From positions 3,410,001 to 3,474,000 of the forward strand of contig NZ_CP008884.1 of the NCBI RefSeq assembly GCF_000725385.1: DNA of 64,000 nucleotides, given 5' to 3'. The stretch is from Dyella japonica A8. Lineage in GTDB: Bacteria; Pseudomonadota; Gammaproteobacteria; Xanthomonadales; Rhodanobacteraceae. Made by a program: the position numbers and the translations under genes. The notes beneath the pieces are model-generated. The model had not been told where the DNA came from. It ran no database searches and was given only the letters and a program-made list of their open reading frames with translations. How positions within the stretch are numbered: position 1 is the first letter of the stretch; every line of letters starts with the position of its first letter. Positions 9,018 through 18,500 of the stretch are shown in pieces.

Positions 9018-10679
9018 GTGATCATCGACTACTTGGGTGGCGCGCATCCGGAGGATGTGGAAACCGATCTATGCATCGTCGGCGCCGGTGCGGCGGGCAT
9101 CGCCATCGCACACAGCTTCATTGGCACCTCCGTGCAAGTTTGCCTGCTCGAAAGCGGCGGACTGGGTGGCGAGCAGCGCAACCAGGCCTTGTACGAAGGA
9201 AGCTCCGCCGGCCACATCGACTTTGATCCGGGCACCTCGCGCATGCGCGTGTTCGGTGGCAGCTGCAACCTGTGGGGCGGTGGCTGCATTCCCCTGGGCG
9301 GCGACGATCTCAAGCCCCGCGACTGGGTGCCGCACAGCGGCTGGCCGATCGGCTACACGGAGCTCGAACCGTATTACGCACGGGCACGCGCCTTCTGCCA
9401 GCTGGGCGACATCGCCTTCGCCGAAGGCACGTTCACCGCGCCGACCGCGCGCCCAGTGCTGCCCTTCGATGACGACAAGCTCATCAACTCGCTCTTCGCG
9501 CGCTGCCGCATCCTGTTCGGCAATGCCTATCGAGACGCACTAGAACACGCCCCCAACGTCAAGGTTCTGCTGCACGCCAACCTGCTTGAACTGATTCCCT
9601 CGCCGGACGGCGGGCACGTGCAGGACGCTATCATCGGGTCGCTGGCCGGCCACCGCGGACGGGTGCGCGCGCGCCACTACGTGCTGGCGTCGGGCGGCAT
9701 CGAGAACGCACGCCTGCTGTTGCTCTCCAACTCCGTCGTGCCCGAAGGCCTCGGCAACCGGCACGACGTGGTGGGTCGTTACTTCATGGACCATCCGAGC
9801 GGCACCCTGGGCACCCTGACCGCCGACGAGCCGCATCGCGTCACCCGTCCGTATGAACGCCTGCATGGCAGGCATGCACCGATGTCGTTTCCCGAAATCG
9901 CGCTGTCGCCGGAATACCAGCGCACGCAGCGCGTGCTGAACGGTCGGGTGCACCCGTTTGGTGTAGAAGGTCCGCTGCCCCGCGGCATCCGCGCGCTGCG
10001 CGAACTGCGCACCGCTTTGCGCAAGACGGTGCAGGACGAAAACACCCTGCTTGAGGCGCGCCTCTCCGAGGCGCTCAGGAATGCCCCGGCAGGCGAAGTC
10101 ATCACCGCGCCGTCCAGCCTTGGAATCACGGCCCTGAAGCTGGGCCTGGGCATCGGCGACATCGCCAGGGCGTTCGTGCACAAACTCGGCAATCGCCCCG
10201 CGGTACGCAACAGCCACGTTGAACTGGTCGGCTATTTCGAACAGGCCCCCAACCCCGACAGTCGCGTCACCCTGGGCACGGAAACCGACGCCCTTGGCCA
10301 ACGCAAGGTCTGCGTGGACTGGCGCCTCACGTCGCTCGACCATCACACCCACCGTGCGTCCGCCACGCTGTTCGGCCGTGAACTGGCGCGCTCCTGCAAC
10401 GGGCATTTCACCCTGGCGCCATGGCTCGCCGAATCGGCAGCCACGAGCCCGGAAATCCACGGCACGGCACACCATATCGGCACGACCCGCATGTCCGACG
10501 ACCCTGCCACCGGCGTCGTCGACCGGAACGGCAAGGTGCATGGCGTGGACAATCTGCACATGGCCGGCAGCTCGGTCTTTCCCACGGGAGGCTGGGCGTT
10601 TCCCACCTTCACCATCGTCGCCCTCAGCCTGCGCCTTGCCGACGCGCTTCGCGTCCAGCTGCTGGCCGGACTCCTTTAG
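9018..10679 (+). CDS. GMC-family FAD-dependent oxidoreductase
   Basis: A 553-residue flavoprotein. The FAD-binding motif VGAGAAGIAIA is at residues 20-30, followed by a GG-rich RMRVFGGSCNLWGG segment. The C-terminal signature contains GTAHHIGTTRM and MAGSSVFPTGGWAFPT, which carry the catalytic His region of glucose-methanol-choline oxidoreductases. Such enzymes oxidise alcohols or sugar hydroxyls. The start is GTG at 9018 after AGGGGGTTGGT. The gene is directly followed (14 bases) by the phosphopantetheinyl transferase, which suggests a role tied to the peptide/polyketide arm or to sugar tailoring. The substrate is unknown. Confidence 0.85.
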   Translation: MIIDYLGGAHPEDVETDLCIVGAGAAGIAIAHSFIGTSVQVCLLESGGLGGEQRNQALYEGSSAGHIDFDPGTSRMRVFGGSCNLWGGGCIPLGGDDLKPRDWVPHSGWPIGYTELEPYYARARAFCQLGDIAFAEGTFTAPTARPVLPFDDDKLINSLFARCRILFGNAYRDALEHAPNVKVLLHANLLELIPSPDGGHVQDAIIGSLAGHRGRVRARHYVLASGGIENARLLLLSNSVVPEGLGNRHDVVGRYFMDHPSGTLGTLTADEPHRVTRPYERLHGRHAPMSFPEIALSPEYQRTQRVLNGRVHPFGVEGPLPRGIRALRELRTALRKTVQDENTLLEARLSEALRNAPAGEVITAPSSLGITALKLGLGIGDIARAFVHKLGNRPAVRNSHVELVGYFEQAPNPDSRVTLGTETDALGQRKVCVDWRLTSLDHHTHRASATLFGRELARSCNGHFTLAPWLAESAATSPEIHGTAHHIGTTRMSDDPATGVVDRNGKVHGVDNLHMAGSSVFPTGGWAFPTFTIVALSLRLADALRVQLLAGLL

Positions 10680-10693
10680 GACGAGGCGACGGA

Positions 10694-11449
10694 ATGCACG
10701 CAGTCATGCTCAGGCAGTCCCGCTTTTCCCGCTTCACGCATCGCGCCGCAGCGTCGCTGCGCGCCTGCGGGTTCACTCCACCCCATGCCAACCACGCGCG
10801 CGTCGTCGTCTTCGACAGCGCGCCCTGGTGGCCACTGCGGGACGACGCCGCGAATCTGCTGTCGCCGTACGAGTCGGCCCGAGCGGCACGCTTCCGCCAT
10901 GCGCTCGACCATGACACCTACACCGTGGCGCACGCCTTCTGGCGCGTCGCGCTCGGCATGGTGCTGAATACCGACCCGGCCAGCGTCGACCTTGCCCGCT
11001 CGCCGGACGGACAACCCCTGCTGCCCGGCACCGGCTTGACCACCAGCCTCAGCCACAGCGGCACGATGGTGGCGTTGGCCATCGCCCGTGGCGCGGCGAT
11101 CGGCGTGGACATCGAGGGGTTCCCGTCGCGCACCCGGCTGCAGGACATCGCCGGGATCCTGTGCACGCCGGCCGAGGCGCAAACCATGTCGACGCTGGAA
11201 GGTGAAGCACGCGACCGCGCGCTGCTCGAACTGTGGACTCGCAAAGAAGCCCTGCTCAAGGCCTTTGGCACCGGTCTGCGCATTGCGCCGGCAACCATCG
11301 ACGCGGATATCGACCGGGTCATCCAGTCACCCGACGGCATCCCGCGGGGGCAAGCCTGCCGCCTTTATCCGCTGAGCATGCCCATCGGCTGGCTGGGTGC
11401 GCTCGCACTGGGTGAATGCACGAGCAATCACTCGCTGCATCACGTCTGA
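10694..11449 (+). CDS. Sfp-type 4'-phosphopantetheinyl transferase
   Basis: A 251-residue protein with the hallmark motifs of the Sfp/EntD/AcpT superfamily: GVDIE near residue 138 (Mg-binding acidic residues) and WTRKEALLKAFG near residue 182. It transfers phosphopantetheine from CoA to the serine of carrier domains. The natural clients are the four carrier domains of the two giant enzymes 4-17 kb downstream. It is 14 bases after the GMC oxidoreductase gene and so in the same transcription unit. ATG at 10694 is preceded by GAGGCGACGGA. Confidence 0.9.
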   Translation: MHAVMLRQSRFSRFTHRAAASLRACGFTPPHANHARVVVFDSAPWWPLRDDAANLLSPYESARAARFRHALDHDTYTVAHAFWRVALGMVLNTDPASVDLARSPDGQPLLPGTGLTTSLSHSGTMVALAIARGAAIGVDIEGFPSRTRLQDIAGILCTPAEAQTMSTLEGEARDRALLELWTRKEALLKAFGTGLRIAPATIDADIDRVIQSPDGIPRGQACRLYPLSMPIGWLGALALGECTSNHSLHHV

Positions 11450-11637
11450 TACAACGCAAGAGTCGCGGACACATCCGTGCCCGCCGATCGATCATCAACG
11501 TGTAACACCCCTGAGACAGCCGAACAGGCTGTGCCTTCGGTCCACCGTAAGTTGCATCGACACACGCGAAGCTGCGGCGATAGCCTCTCCATCGGCCACG
11601 GGAAGTGAGCCGCCTGAGGGGATGTAAGGGGGATCGG

Positions 11638-13038
11638 ATGCTTCGCTTTCTTCGTCGGCAATCCATGCGTTGGCTCTTTCTGCTCGGCTTCTGCGAGCTG
11701 GTGCTTCTTGCCCTTTCGCTGGCGCTTGCCACTTATATCCGCTACGCCTACAACCCCGAAGAACTCGCGGAATTCACCACGCACCTGCCTGAGCGCTCGC
11801 TGGCGTTCGCCGTCATCATCGTGATCGGCATGATCGCGCTGGGCCAGTACCAGGCGCACATCCGCATGACGCGCTTCGGCCTGGTCGCGCGCCAGTTCGT
11901 CGCCTTCGTGCTGGGCGGCGTCCTGCTGGTGATTGGCTATTACATCGTGCCGCAGGCTTACGTCGGTCGCGGCGTGCTGGCCATCGCGCTGACGCTCGGC
12001 TTCGTGCTGGTGCTCGCCCTGCGCACGCTGTTCCTGCAGCTGGTGGAGGTAGACGCGCTGAAGCGCCGCGTGCTGATCCTCGGCGCAGGCAACCGCGCCG
12101 CGCAGATCCACAACCAGATGCGCCGACGCACGGATCGCCGTGGCTTCTTCGTGGTGGGCTACCTGCCCCGCGCCAACGAAATCGTCGCGGTTCCGGACGA
12201 TCATCTGATCCGCACGCATTTTCCGCTGCATGTGCTGGTGCAGCGCGAACAGATCGATGAAGTCGTGGTGGGCGTCGACGATCGTCGCGGCCACCTGCCG
12301 ATGGACGACCTGCTCGAATGCCGCCAGATGGGCATCACCATCACCGACCTGACGTCGTTCTTCGAGCGCGAATCCGGCCGCCTGCAGCTCACCATCCTCG
12401 ACCCTTCTTGGCTGGTGTTTTCCGGCGGCTTCAACGCCACGCCCCTGCGCCAGCTGAGCAAGCGCTGCTTCGATCTTGGCACCGCCACCCTGCTGATGCT
12501 GCTGTGCTGGCCGCTGATGCTGCTTGAAGCGCTGGCCATCCGTGTCGAGTCGGGGCCCGGCCAACCCATCCTTTACCGGCAGGAACGGGTCGGCGCGCAC
12601 GGTCGCACCTTCCTCCTGCTGAAGTTCCGCAGCATGCGTACCGACGCCGAACGCGATGGCGTGGCGCGCTGGGCATCCAAGAACGACGACCGCGTCACCC
12701 GCGTTGGGCGCATCAGCCGCAAGCTTCGCATCGACGAACTGCCGCAATTGTGGAACGTGCTGAAGGGCGACATGAGCATCGTCGGGCCGCGCCCGGAGCG
12801 TCCGCAATTCGTGGCCAACCTGGCCTCGCAGATCCGCTACTACAGCCTGCGCCATTGCCTGAAACCGGGCCTCGCGGGCTGGGCCCAGCTGAGTTATCCC
12901 TACGGTGCGACCGTCGAGGAGGCTGCCGAGAAACTCAAGTACGACCTGTTCTATGTGAAGAACCACAACCTGCTGCTGGACATGCTCATCCTGATCCAGA
13001 CGGTGGAGGTAGTGTTGTTCGGCCGTGGGGCGCGCTGA
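11638..13038 (+). CDS. EpsB-type polyprenyl-phosphate glycosylphosphotransferase
   Basis: A 466-residue membrane enzyme that should transfer the first sugar-phosphate to undecaprenyl phosphate. Four N-terminal membrane segments (about 10-140) are followed by a CoA-binding-like fold with GAGNRAAQIHNQ, another membrane segment (about 285-305) and the catalytic bacterial sugar transferase domain. Motifs include LYRQERVGAHGR, LLKFRSM, KLRIDELPQLWNVLKGDMSIVG and PRPERP. Its N-terminal half resembles the EpsB_2 subgroup found in PEP-CTERM/exosortase-type exopolysaccharide loci rather than classic WbaP. GGGGGATCGG precedes ATG 11638. The 188-base gap upstream may hold a separate promoter. Confidence 0.9.
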   Translation: MLRFLRRQSMRWLFLLGFCELVLLALSLALATYIRYAYNPEELAEFTTHLPERSLAFAVIIVIGMIALGQYQAHIRMTRFGLVARQFVAFVLGGVLLVIGYYIVPQAYVGRGVLAIALTLGFVLVLALRTLFLQLVEVDALKRRVLILGAGNRAAQIHNQMRRRTDRRGFFVVGYLPRANEIVAVPDDHLIRTHFPLHVLVQREQIDEVVVGVDDRRGHLPMDDLLECRQMGITITDLTSFFERESGRLQLTILDPSWLVFSGGFNATPLRQLSKRCFDLGTATLLMLLCWPLMLLEALAIRVESGPGQPILYRQERVGAHGRTFLLLKFRSMRTDAERDGVARWASKNDDRVTRVGRISRKLRIDELPQLWNVLKGDMSIVGPRPERPQFVANLASQIRYYSLRHCLKPGLAGWAQLSYPYGATVEEAAEKLKYDLFYVKNHNLLLDMLILIQTVEVVLFGRGAR

Positions 13039-13148
13039 GAAGCATTGACCACACTGGCCGCCGGGTGGTGGGAGCCCGCGGTGCGATCTGACCTACCGCA
13101 GATCGCCCACGGCAGCCGCCTGGCGACCCGTGTGGTCACGCGTCAACG

Positions 13149-13871
13149 TCACAGGCCAGCCGCCGGACCGGTATCGGTATGCAGCGGCCGCAGTGGCGAG
13201 CTGTGCCAGTCGACCACGTCATCGTGCTCGAAGCGGACCCAGGACGGCCCGTACTCCCACAGGTCACCATGCACGGCCAACGGCTCGCCCTCGATGGCGC
13301 GCACGTCGTCCGTGGACATGCCAAGGTGCAGCACGGCACCCGTGGGCGCCGGCTCGGGAAGCACGTTTCCGCCTGACATGGCGGCACTTTCATCCGTGCC
13401 CTCGGACGGGGATACGGGCGACCGATACAACGCCCAGCCGAGCGATGCGAGCGCCGTGATCGCCAGCAGCACCGCCAGCCTGGTGTGGGAACGGTGCTCC
13501 AAGGGCGCCCGCGCGGATTCGCGCGGTTTCGCGTGGCTCGACGCATCGCGCCGGGCAGCGAACGGGTCGGGCGTTTCGGGAGTCGCCCCGGTGGGCACGC
13601 GATGCCCCGGCACCGCGGCGGATGCCGTGGACAGCGGCGCGCCAGGCAGGCGCCCGTGACGGCGATGAAAATCCATGGCCGCGCTGTATTGCGCCGTGAT
13701 CCGCTGCAGGCGCGCCGCGGCATGGACATCGACAGGCTTGCCCAGCTGCCGGTCCGGGTGGAGTACGGCCATCTTCCGGCGATAGGCCTGCTTCAGCTCG
13801 TCCAGCTGGCAACCCGGGTCAAGGCCAAGGCGGCGGTACAGATCGAGAAAATCGGTTTCGTGCGTCACCAC
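13149..13871 (-). CDS. DnaJ-domain membrane protein
   Basis: A 240-residue protein with an N-terminal J domain (residues about 7-65, including the HPD tripeptide in LHPDRQ). A polar linker, one membrane segment (LAVLLAITALASLGWALY, about 130-147) and a C-terminal domain that may be periplasmic follow. The tail resembles small proteins that monitor lipoprotein or envelope quality, but I do not recognise it. It would recruit an Hsp70 on the cytoplasmic side. It starts with GTG (13871 or 13868) after GGGGGA. It is the only minus-strand gene within the plus-strand part of the locus. Confidence 0.72.
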   Translation of the reverse strand: MVTHETDFLDLYRRLGLDPGCQLDELKQAYRRKMAVLHPDRQLGKPVDVHAAARLQRITAQYSAAMDFHRRHGRLPGAPLSTASAAVPGHRVPTGATPETPDPFAARRDASSHAKPRESARAPLEHRSHTRLAVLLAITALASLGWALYRSPVSPSEGTDESAAMSGGNVLPEPAPTGAVLHLGMSTDDVRAIEGEPLAVHGDLWEYGPSWVRFEHDDVVDWHSSPLRPLHTDTGPAAGL

Positions 13872-14036
13872 CGTCCCCCAGACATGGCGTCGAACCGTTG
13901 CCTCGAAACACCGGGGGCGTGAATCGACCCGCCGGTATTCCTACATCGTTTGGCCGTCCATTCGATGTGCCACACGAGCTTGACACGATACAAACCCAAC
14001 CACAATATCGCGCCACCACGGCAGGAGAACGCACCC

Positions 14037-14891
14037 ATGCACGCCGGTTTCTCCTCGTTTCCCGCCCGCCTGCGCAGCTCACGAGCCACTTTGCTGCCAC
14101 TGCTTCTCGCACTCGCGCTTCCCGCCACCGCCGCCACCATCGACGATACCCTGCCGGCCATGCCTGCCCCACCCACGCTCGGCGCGCACACCATGCTTAC
14201 CCAGTCCGAGGGTGACGGGAGCTCGCCGGCGGTCACGTCCGGCATGCACACGCAGCTCGACGGCAGCTCGCTGCTGGTGCTGGTCGCCGGCCATGCGGAC
14301 AACGACGCCGAACCGACCGACAGCTACCTCAACACCTGGAAGCGCGTAGGCGACCCTGTGACGTACAACGGCTACGGCGACCGCTTCAACGCGAGCGCCT
14401 ATATCGCCATTGACGCCCACGGCGGCAAGCACCACACGGTGCAGGTGGTGAAGAGCGGTTCGCCCGACGGTGAAATCACGGTGCCCTTCGTCGAGATCGC
14501 GCACGCCGGTAAGCTGCAGGACGTGGCGCAGAATTACCCCACGCCGGGCGTTGCCGCCCGTGCGGCAAACAAGCTGGCGCGCGCATGGCAGGGCGTGGTC
14601 GGCAGCCCGGATACCACCAGCACGCTGCTCACCAGCGGCACGGTGACTACCACGGGCCCTGCCACCCTGGTGGCCGTGTGGCTGGGCGACGCCTATGTCT
14701 ACTCGATGACCGCCGTGCCCGGTGACGGCTTCAAGGTGATCGACAGTTACCTGCACCTGCCGCCGAACAGCGGCGTGCAATGCGCCGTCGCCGTCCGGCA
14801 GGTCGACGCCGCCGGCACGTATTCGGTGAGCTGGACGGGCTCGCCCGCCCAGGGAGCGATCCTCTGGCTGTTCGCTTTCCAGGCACCCTGA
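14037..14891 (+). CDS. Secreted protein of unknown function
   Basis: A 284-residue protein with a signal peptide (hydrophobic LLPLLLALALPATA, cleavage near residue 33). The mature part is rich in Thr, Ser, Ala and Gly with alternating beta-strand patterns (SSLLVLVAGHAD, ATLVAVWLGDAYVYS, GTYSVSWTGS, AILWLFAFQAP). This suggests a beta-sandwich outside the inner membrane. No catalytic motif is evident, and the C-terminus is not a PEP-CTERM anchor. AGGAGAA lies seven bases before the ATG. It sits just before the assembly-line genes, so it may be a secreted partner of the polymer, but this is inference from position only. Confidence 0.65.
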   Translation: MHAGFSSFPARLRSSRATLLPLLLALALPATAATIDDTLPAMPAPPTLGAHTMLTQSEGDGSSPAVTSGMHTQLDGSSLLVLVAGHADNDAEPTDSYLNTWKRVGDPVTYNGYGDRFNASAYIAIDAHGGKHHTVQVVKSGSPDGEITVPFVEIAHAGKLQDVAQNYPTPGVAARAANKLARAWQGVVGSPDTTSTLLTSGTVTTTGPATLVAVWLGDAYVYSMTAVPGDGFKVIDSYLHLPPNSGVQCAVAVRQVDAAGTYSVSWTGSPAQGAILWLFAFQAP

Positions 14892-15281
14892 CGCGGCCCA
14901 TCCGCTGCACCTGTTACATCCCTGTATCACTTTTCGGCGGAACCACCGCCGTGCCTTCTGACGCCATGACATCAGGTGTCGCGGCGCCGCGCACCCGCTA
15001 CCCCTAACAGCCTATTTCGTCGGGGCTGCCGCGCTTGATTCGTCGTGCGCCCCTGCTGCTTAGGACGTATTCACACCCATGCACGCGGGACGGAGACTAA
15101 CCACGTTCCGATGTATCAGCGAGGTTGCAGGGCTTCTCGCGGAACACGGCTCCGGGGGATGGTGCCATCGACAGGTGTCCGGGTCGGCAACGGCCCGCGC
15201 TGCACAGAAAGCGATAGTCGGCCACCGGAAGGAAGACACGTCGCCGCGACGCGAACCACGCTTGTTCAGGGGGAGGAAACC
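14892..15281. other. Long leader region before the PKS/NRPS genes
   Basis: About 390 bases without a convincing gene. It holds TGTTACATCCCTG (about 14914), close to TGTAACACCCCTG upstream of the sugar transferase gene (about 11498). It also holds a gcgatag/cggccac block (about 15209) that likewise has a counterpart before that gene (about 11577). A promoter for the giant genes is expected here, but no clear -35/-10 pair is visible. Confidence 0.4.
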
Positions 15282-15497
15282 ATGAACGCCGATGCCGGCC
15301 GACTGATCGAAGTGCAGAGGGATTCCCTTGCCCAGTGGTGCATCCGGGCCATGCACCAGCACCGGGCGATGCGCCTCGCGCTGCAACGTTGCCCGCAGAT
15401 CCAGGTAAGCAGGCCACCCGCATCGCTGCGGTCGCTGCGCCGTTCGTCCGTCAGGCGCCCCTGCAACAACGCGGCACCCCGCCCCCTTGCCAGTTGA
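15282..15497 (+). CDS. Small Arg-rich ORF upstream of the PKS gene
   Basis: A 71-codon open frame (MNADAGRLIEVQRD...) preceded by GGGGGAGGAAACC, one of the strongest Shine-Dalgarno sequences in the window. It ends 36 bases before the giant PKS/NRPS start. The C-terminal half is very basic (many Arg) and does not look like a stable domain. It may be a small protein, a leader peptide, or a chance frame. I do not recognise it. Confidence 0.38.
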   Translation: MNADAGRLIEVQRDSLAQWCIRAMHQHRAMRLALQRCPQIQVSRPPASLRSLRRSSVRRPCNNAAPRPLAS

Positions 15498-15533
15498 TCG
15501 ACCGCGCCACGCCGCGCGCGCAGGTGAACGCCC

Positions 15534-18500
15534 ATGAATCATCCCCACATCCCGCAAACATCGTCCGCTGGCATGGACCTGTCCCTGCTCGACGTACTCG
15601 TCCGGCAGGCGCCTGCCACGGCCACGGGATCGTCGCTGCGGCTGGCCATGGCCATCGACCCGGCCGTTGCGCGCGGCATCGACGCACGCGCGGCACGACT
15701 AGAGCTCGCGCCATCACTGCTGCGCCGCGCCGCGCTGGCCCTGCTGGATGCACGGCTGACGGGGCAGTCCGAGATCGTGCTCGCCACGGCAGCAGGCACC
15801 GTCTTCCACAAGATTCCCGCCGAAGGCAACGTTGATGCGTGGCTGCTCGCGCATCTCACGCCCGCGATTGCCGACAGCGGCACGCCCAGCGCCATCGGCG
15901 CATGGATCGATGACGCCCCCGCGAATGCAGGCTTGCCGTTGCGCTGGTCGCTCTCCGACGATGCCGGCCATCTCCAGCTCGACTACGACCCCGGCGTATT
16001 CGATGCGCCCATGGTGCTGACCCTGGCCAGGGCGCTCGCGCGCCTGCTCCAGTCACTCGCGCACCACGATGCGATCGAAGCCGTCACGGTGCTCGATGAC
16101 GAAACGCTCCTGCAGTTGCTCTCCACCTGGAATGACACGGCCGTGCCGCGCCATGCAGCGGACACCGTGCACGGCCTCTTCGGCGCGGTCGCCGCGAGCC
16201 GTCGCGATGCGGTGGCACTCGATGGCCCGCAGGGTGCGCTCACCTATGCCGAACTGGACCAGCGCAGCGACCGCATCGCCGCCGGCCTGCTGCAGGCGGG
16301 CGTCACCACCGGCTCGACGGTAGGCCTGTTGCTGGACCGCTCACAGGAAGCCCTCGTCGCCATCCTCGGCATCCTCAAGGCCGGCGCCGCGTACTTGCCG
16401 CTGGACCGCACGAATCCAGCCGAGCGCCTTGCCTTCGTGCTCAAGGATGCACAGGCCGCCCTGGTCATCGCACCCGTCGACATGGAATCCCTTCAGGGTG
16501 TCACTGCCCCCATGCGGAGCATCGACGCGCTGATGGCGATGGCCGCTACCGCCGCGCTGCCTGCGGTCGATGGCGACGCCCTGGCGTATGTGATGTACAC
16601 CTCCGGCTCCACTGGCACGCCCAAGGGCGTGGAGATACGGCACCGCTCGATCATCCGGCTGGTGCGCGACGTGCACTACGTGACGTTCGGCGACAGTCCG
16701 CGCGTGCTGCATGCCGCGCCACTGGGTTTCGATGCCGCCACGCTGGAAATCTGGGGGCCGCTGCTCAACGGCGGCACCTGCATCGTCCACGCCGAACGTG
16801 TGCCCAGCGGCGCTGGCCTGGCAACCACCATCCGCCAGCACGATGCACGCATCGCCTGGCTCACCGCCGCGCTGTTCAACGCCATCATCGACGAGGACGC
16901 CGCGAACCTGCGCGGCCTCGACCAACTGCTGACCGGTGGCGAAGCGCTGTCGGTCGCCCATGTGCGCAAGGCGCAATCGCTGCTGCCCGGCACCACGCTG
17001 ATCAACGGCTACGGTCCCACCGAATGCACCACGTTCGCCACCACCTACCGCATTCCGGAGGCACTGGAGGCGACAGCCCGATCCATTCCCATCGGCCGCC
17101 CCATTGCCGACACCACGCTATACGTGGTGAACGTGCGCGGCGAGCTGGTGCCGCCGGGCGTGATCGGTGAGCTGTACATCGGTGGCGCCGGCGTCGCGCG
17201 CGGCTACATGGCACGCGAGGAACTTACCGCCGCACGCTTCGTCCCCGATCCGTTCGCCGGCAACGGCAACACGCTCTATCGCACCGGCGATCTGGTGCGC
17301 TGGCTGCCGGATGGCGTTATCGACTTCATCGGCCGCATCGACGGGCAGGTGAAGATCCGCGGCTACCGCATCGAAATCGGCGAGATCGAGGCGGCACTGC
17401 AGAACCTTCCGGGCGTGCGCGCCAGCGCGGTGCTTGCACGCGAAGACCATCCCGGCCAGAAGCGGCTAGTGGCCTATTTTGTGGCGGAGGATTCCGCCGT
17501 AACCGCGCGCGGGCTGCGCGCCCAGCTGGCGCAGTCGCTGCCCGAATACATGGTGCCGGTCGCCTATGTGCACATGGACAGCCTGCCGGTGACCACCAAC
17601 GGCAAGCTGGACCGCCGCGCCCTGCCCGCTCCCGGACGCGGCCGTCCGGAACTGGCGGATCGCTACGTGCCTGCGGTGGGCGAACTGGAGCAGCAGCTGT
17701 GCGCACTGTTCGCCGACGTGCTCGAGGTGGACCAGGTCGGCCGCATCGACCACTTCTTCGACCTGGGTGGCAACTCGCTGCTCGCGGTCCGCCTGATGGA
17801 ACGCGTGCATGCCGATATCTCCGCCGCGCCCACCATTCCCGCCTTCTTCGCCGAGCCGACACCCGCCGCGCTTGCCGCGCTGATCGAAGGGCGCCAGCAG
17901 CGCTCCGCGCTCGCCTCGCGCCTGTCGCGCGGCCATCAGGGCGATGCGCGGGAGCCCATCGCCATCCTCGCCGTCGCGGGCCGTTTCCCCGGCGCCGCCG
18001 ATGTGGAGACATTCTGGTCCAACCTCTGCGAAGGCCGCGAGAGCATCACTCGTTTCAGCGCGCAGGACCTGGACCCGTCGATTCCCGCGCCAGTGCGCGA
18101 CGACCCCGCCTACGTCGCGGCGCGCGGCATCATCGAGGGTGTGGAGGATTTCGACGCCGCCTTCTTCGGCATGTCGCCGCGCGAAGCGGAGCTGATGGAC
18201 CCGCAGCAGCGCATCTTCCTCGAGCTGTGCTGGGAGTGCCTGGAGCGCGGCGGCTACACGCCGGACCGCCATGAGGTGCCTGTCGGCGTGTTCGGCGGCA
18301 TGTATCACGCCACCTACTTCCAGCATCACCTGACCCATCGTCCCGACCTGATCGAGAAGCTTGGCGCGTTCCTGGTATCGCTGGCCAACGAGAAGGATTT
18401 CCTCTCCACGCGCGTCTCGCACAAGCTCAACCTGACCGGACCCGCCGTCAACGTGAGCAGCGCGTGCTCCACCTCGCTGGTCGCCATCTGCCAGGCGGTG

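Noticed and set aside
14037..14891. PEP-CTERM substrate candidate for the EpsH-like locus
   Set aside because: The secreted protein ends in FAFQAP with no PEP motif, membrane helix or basic tail at the C-terminus.
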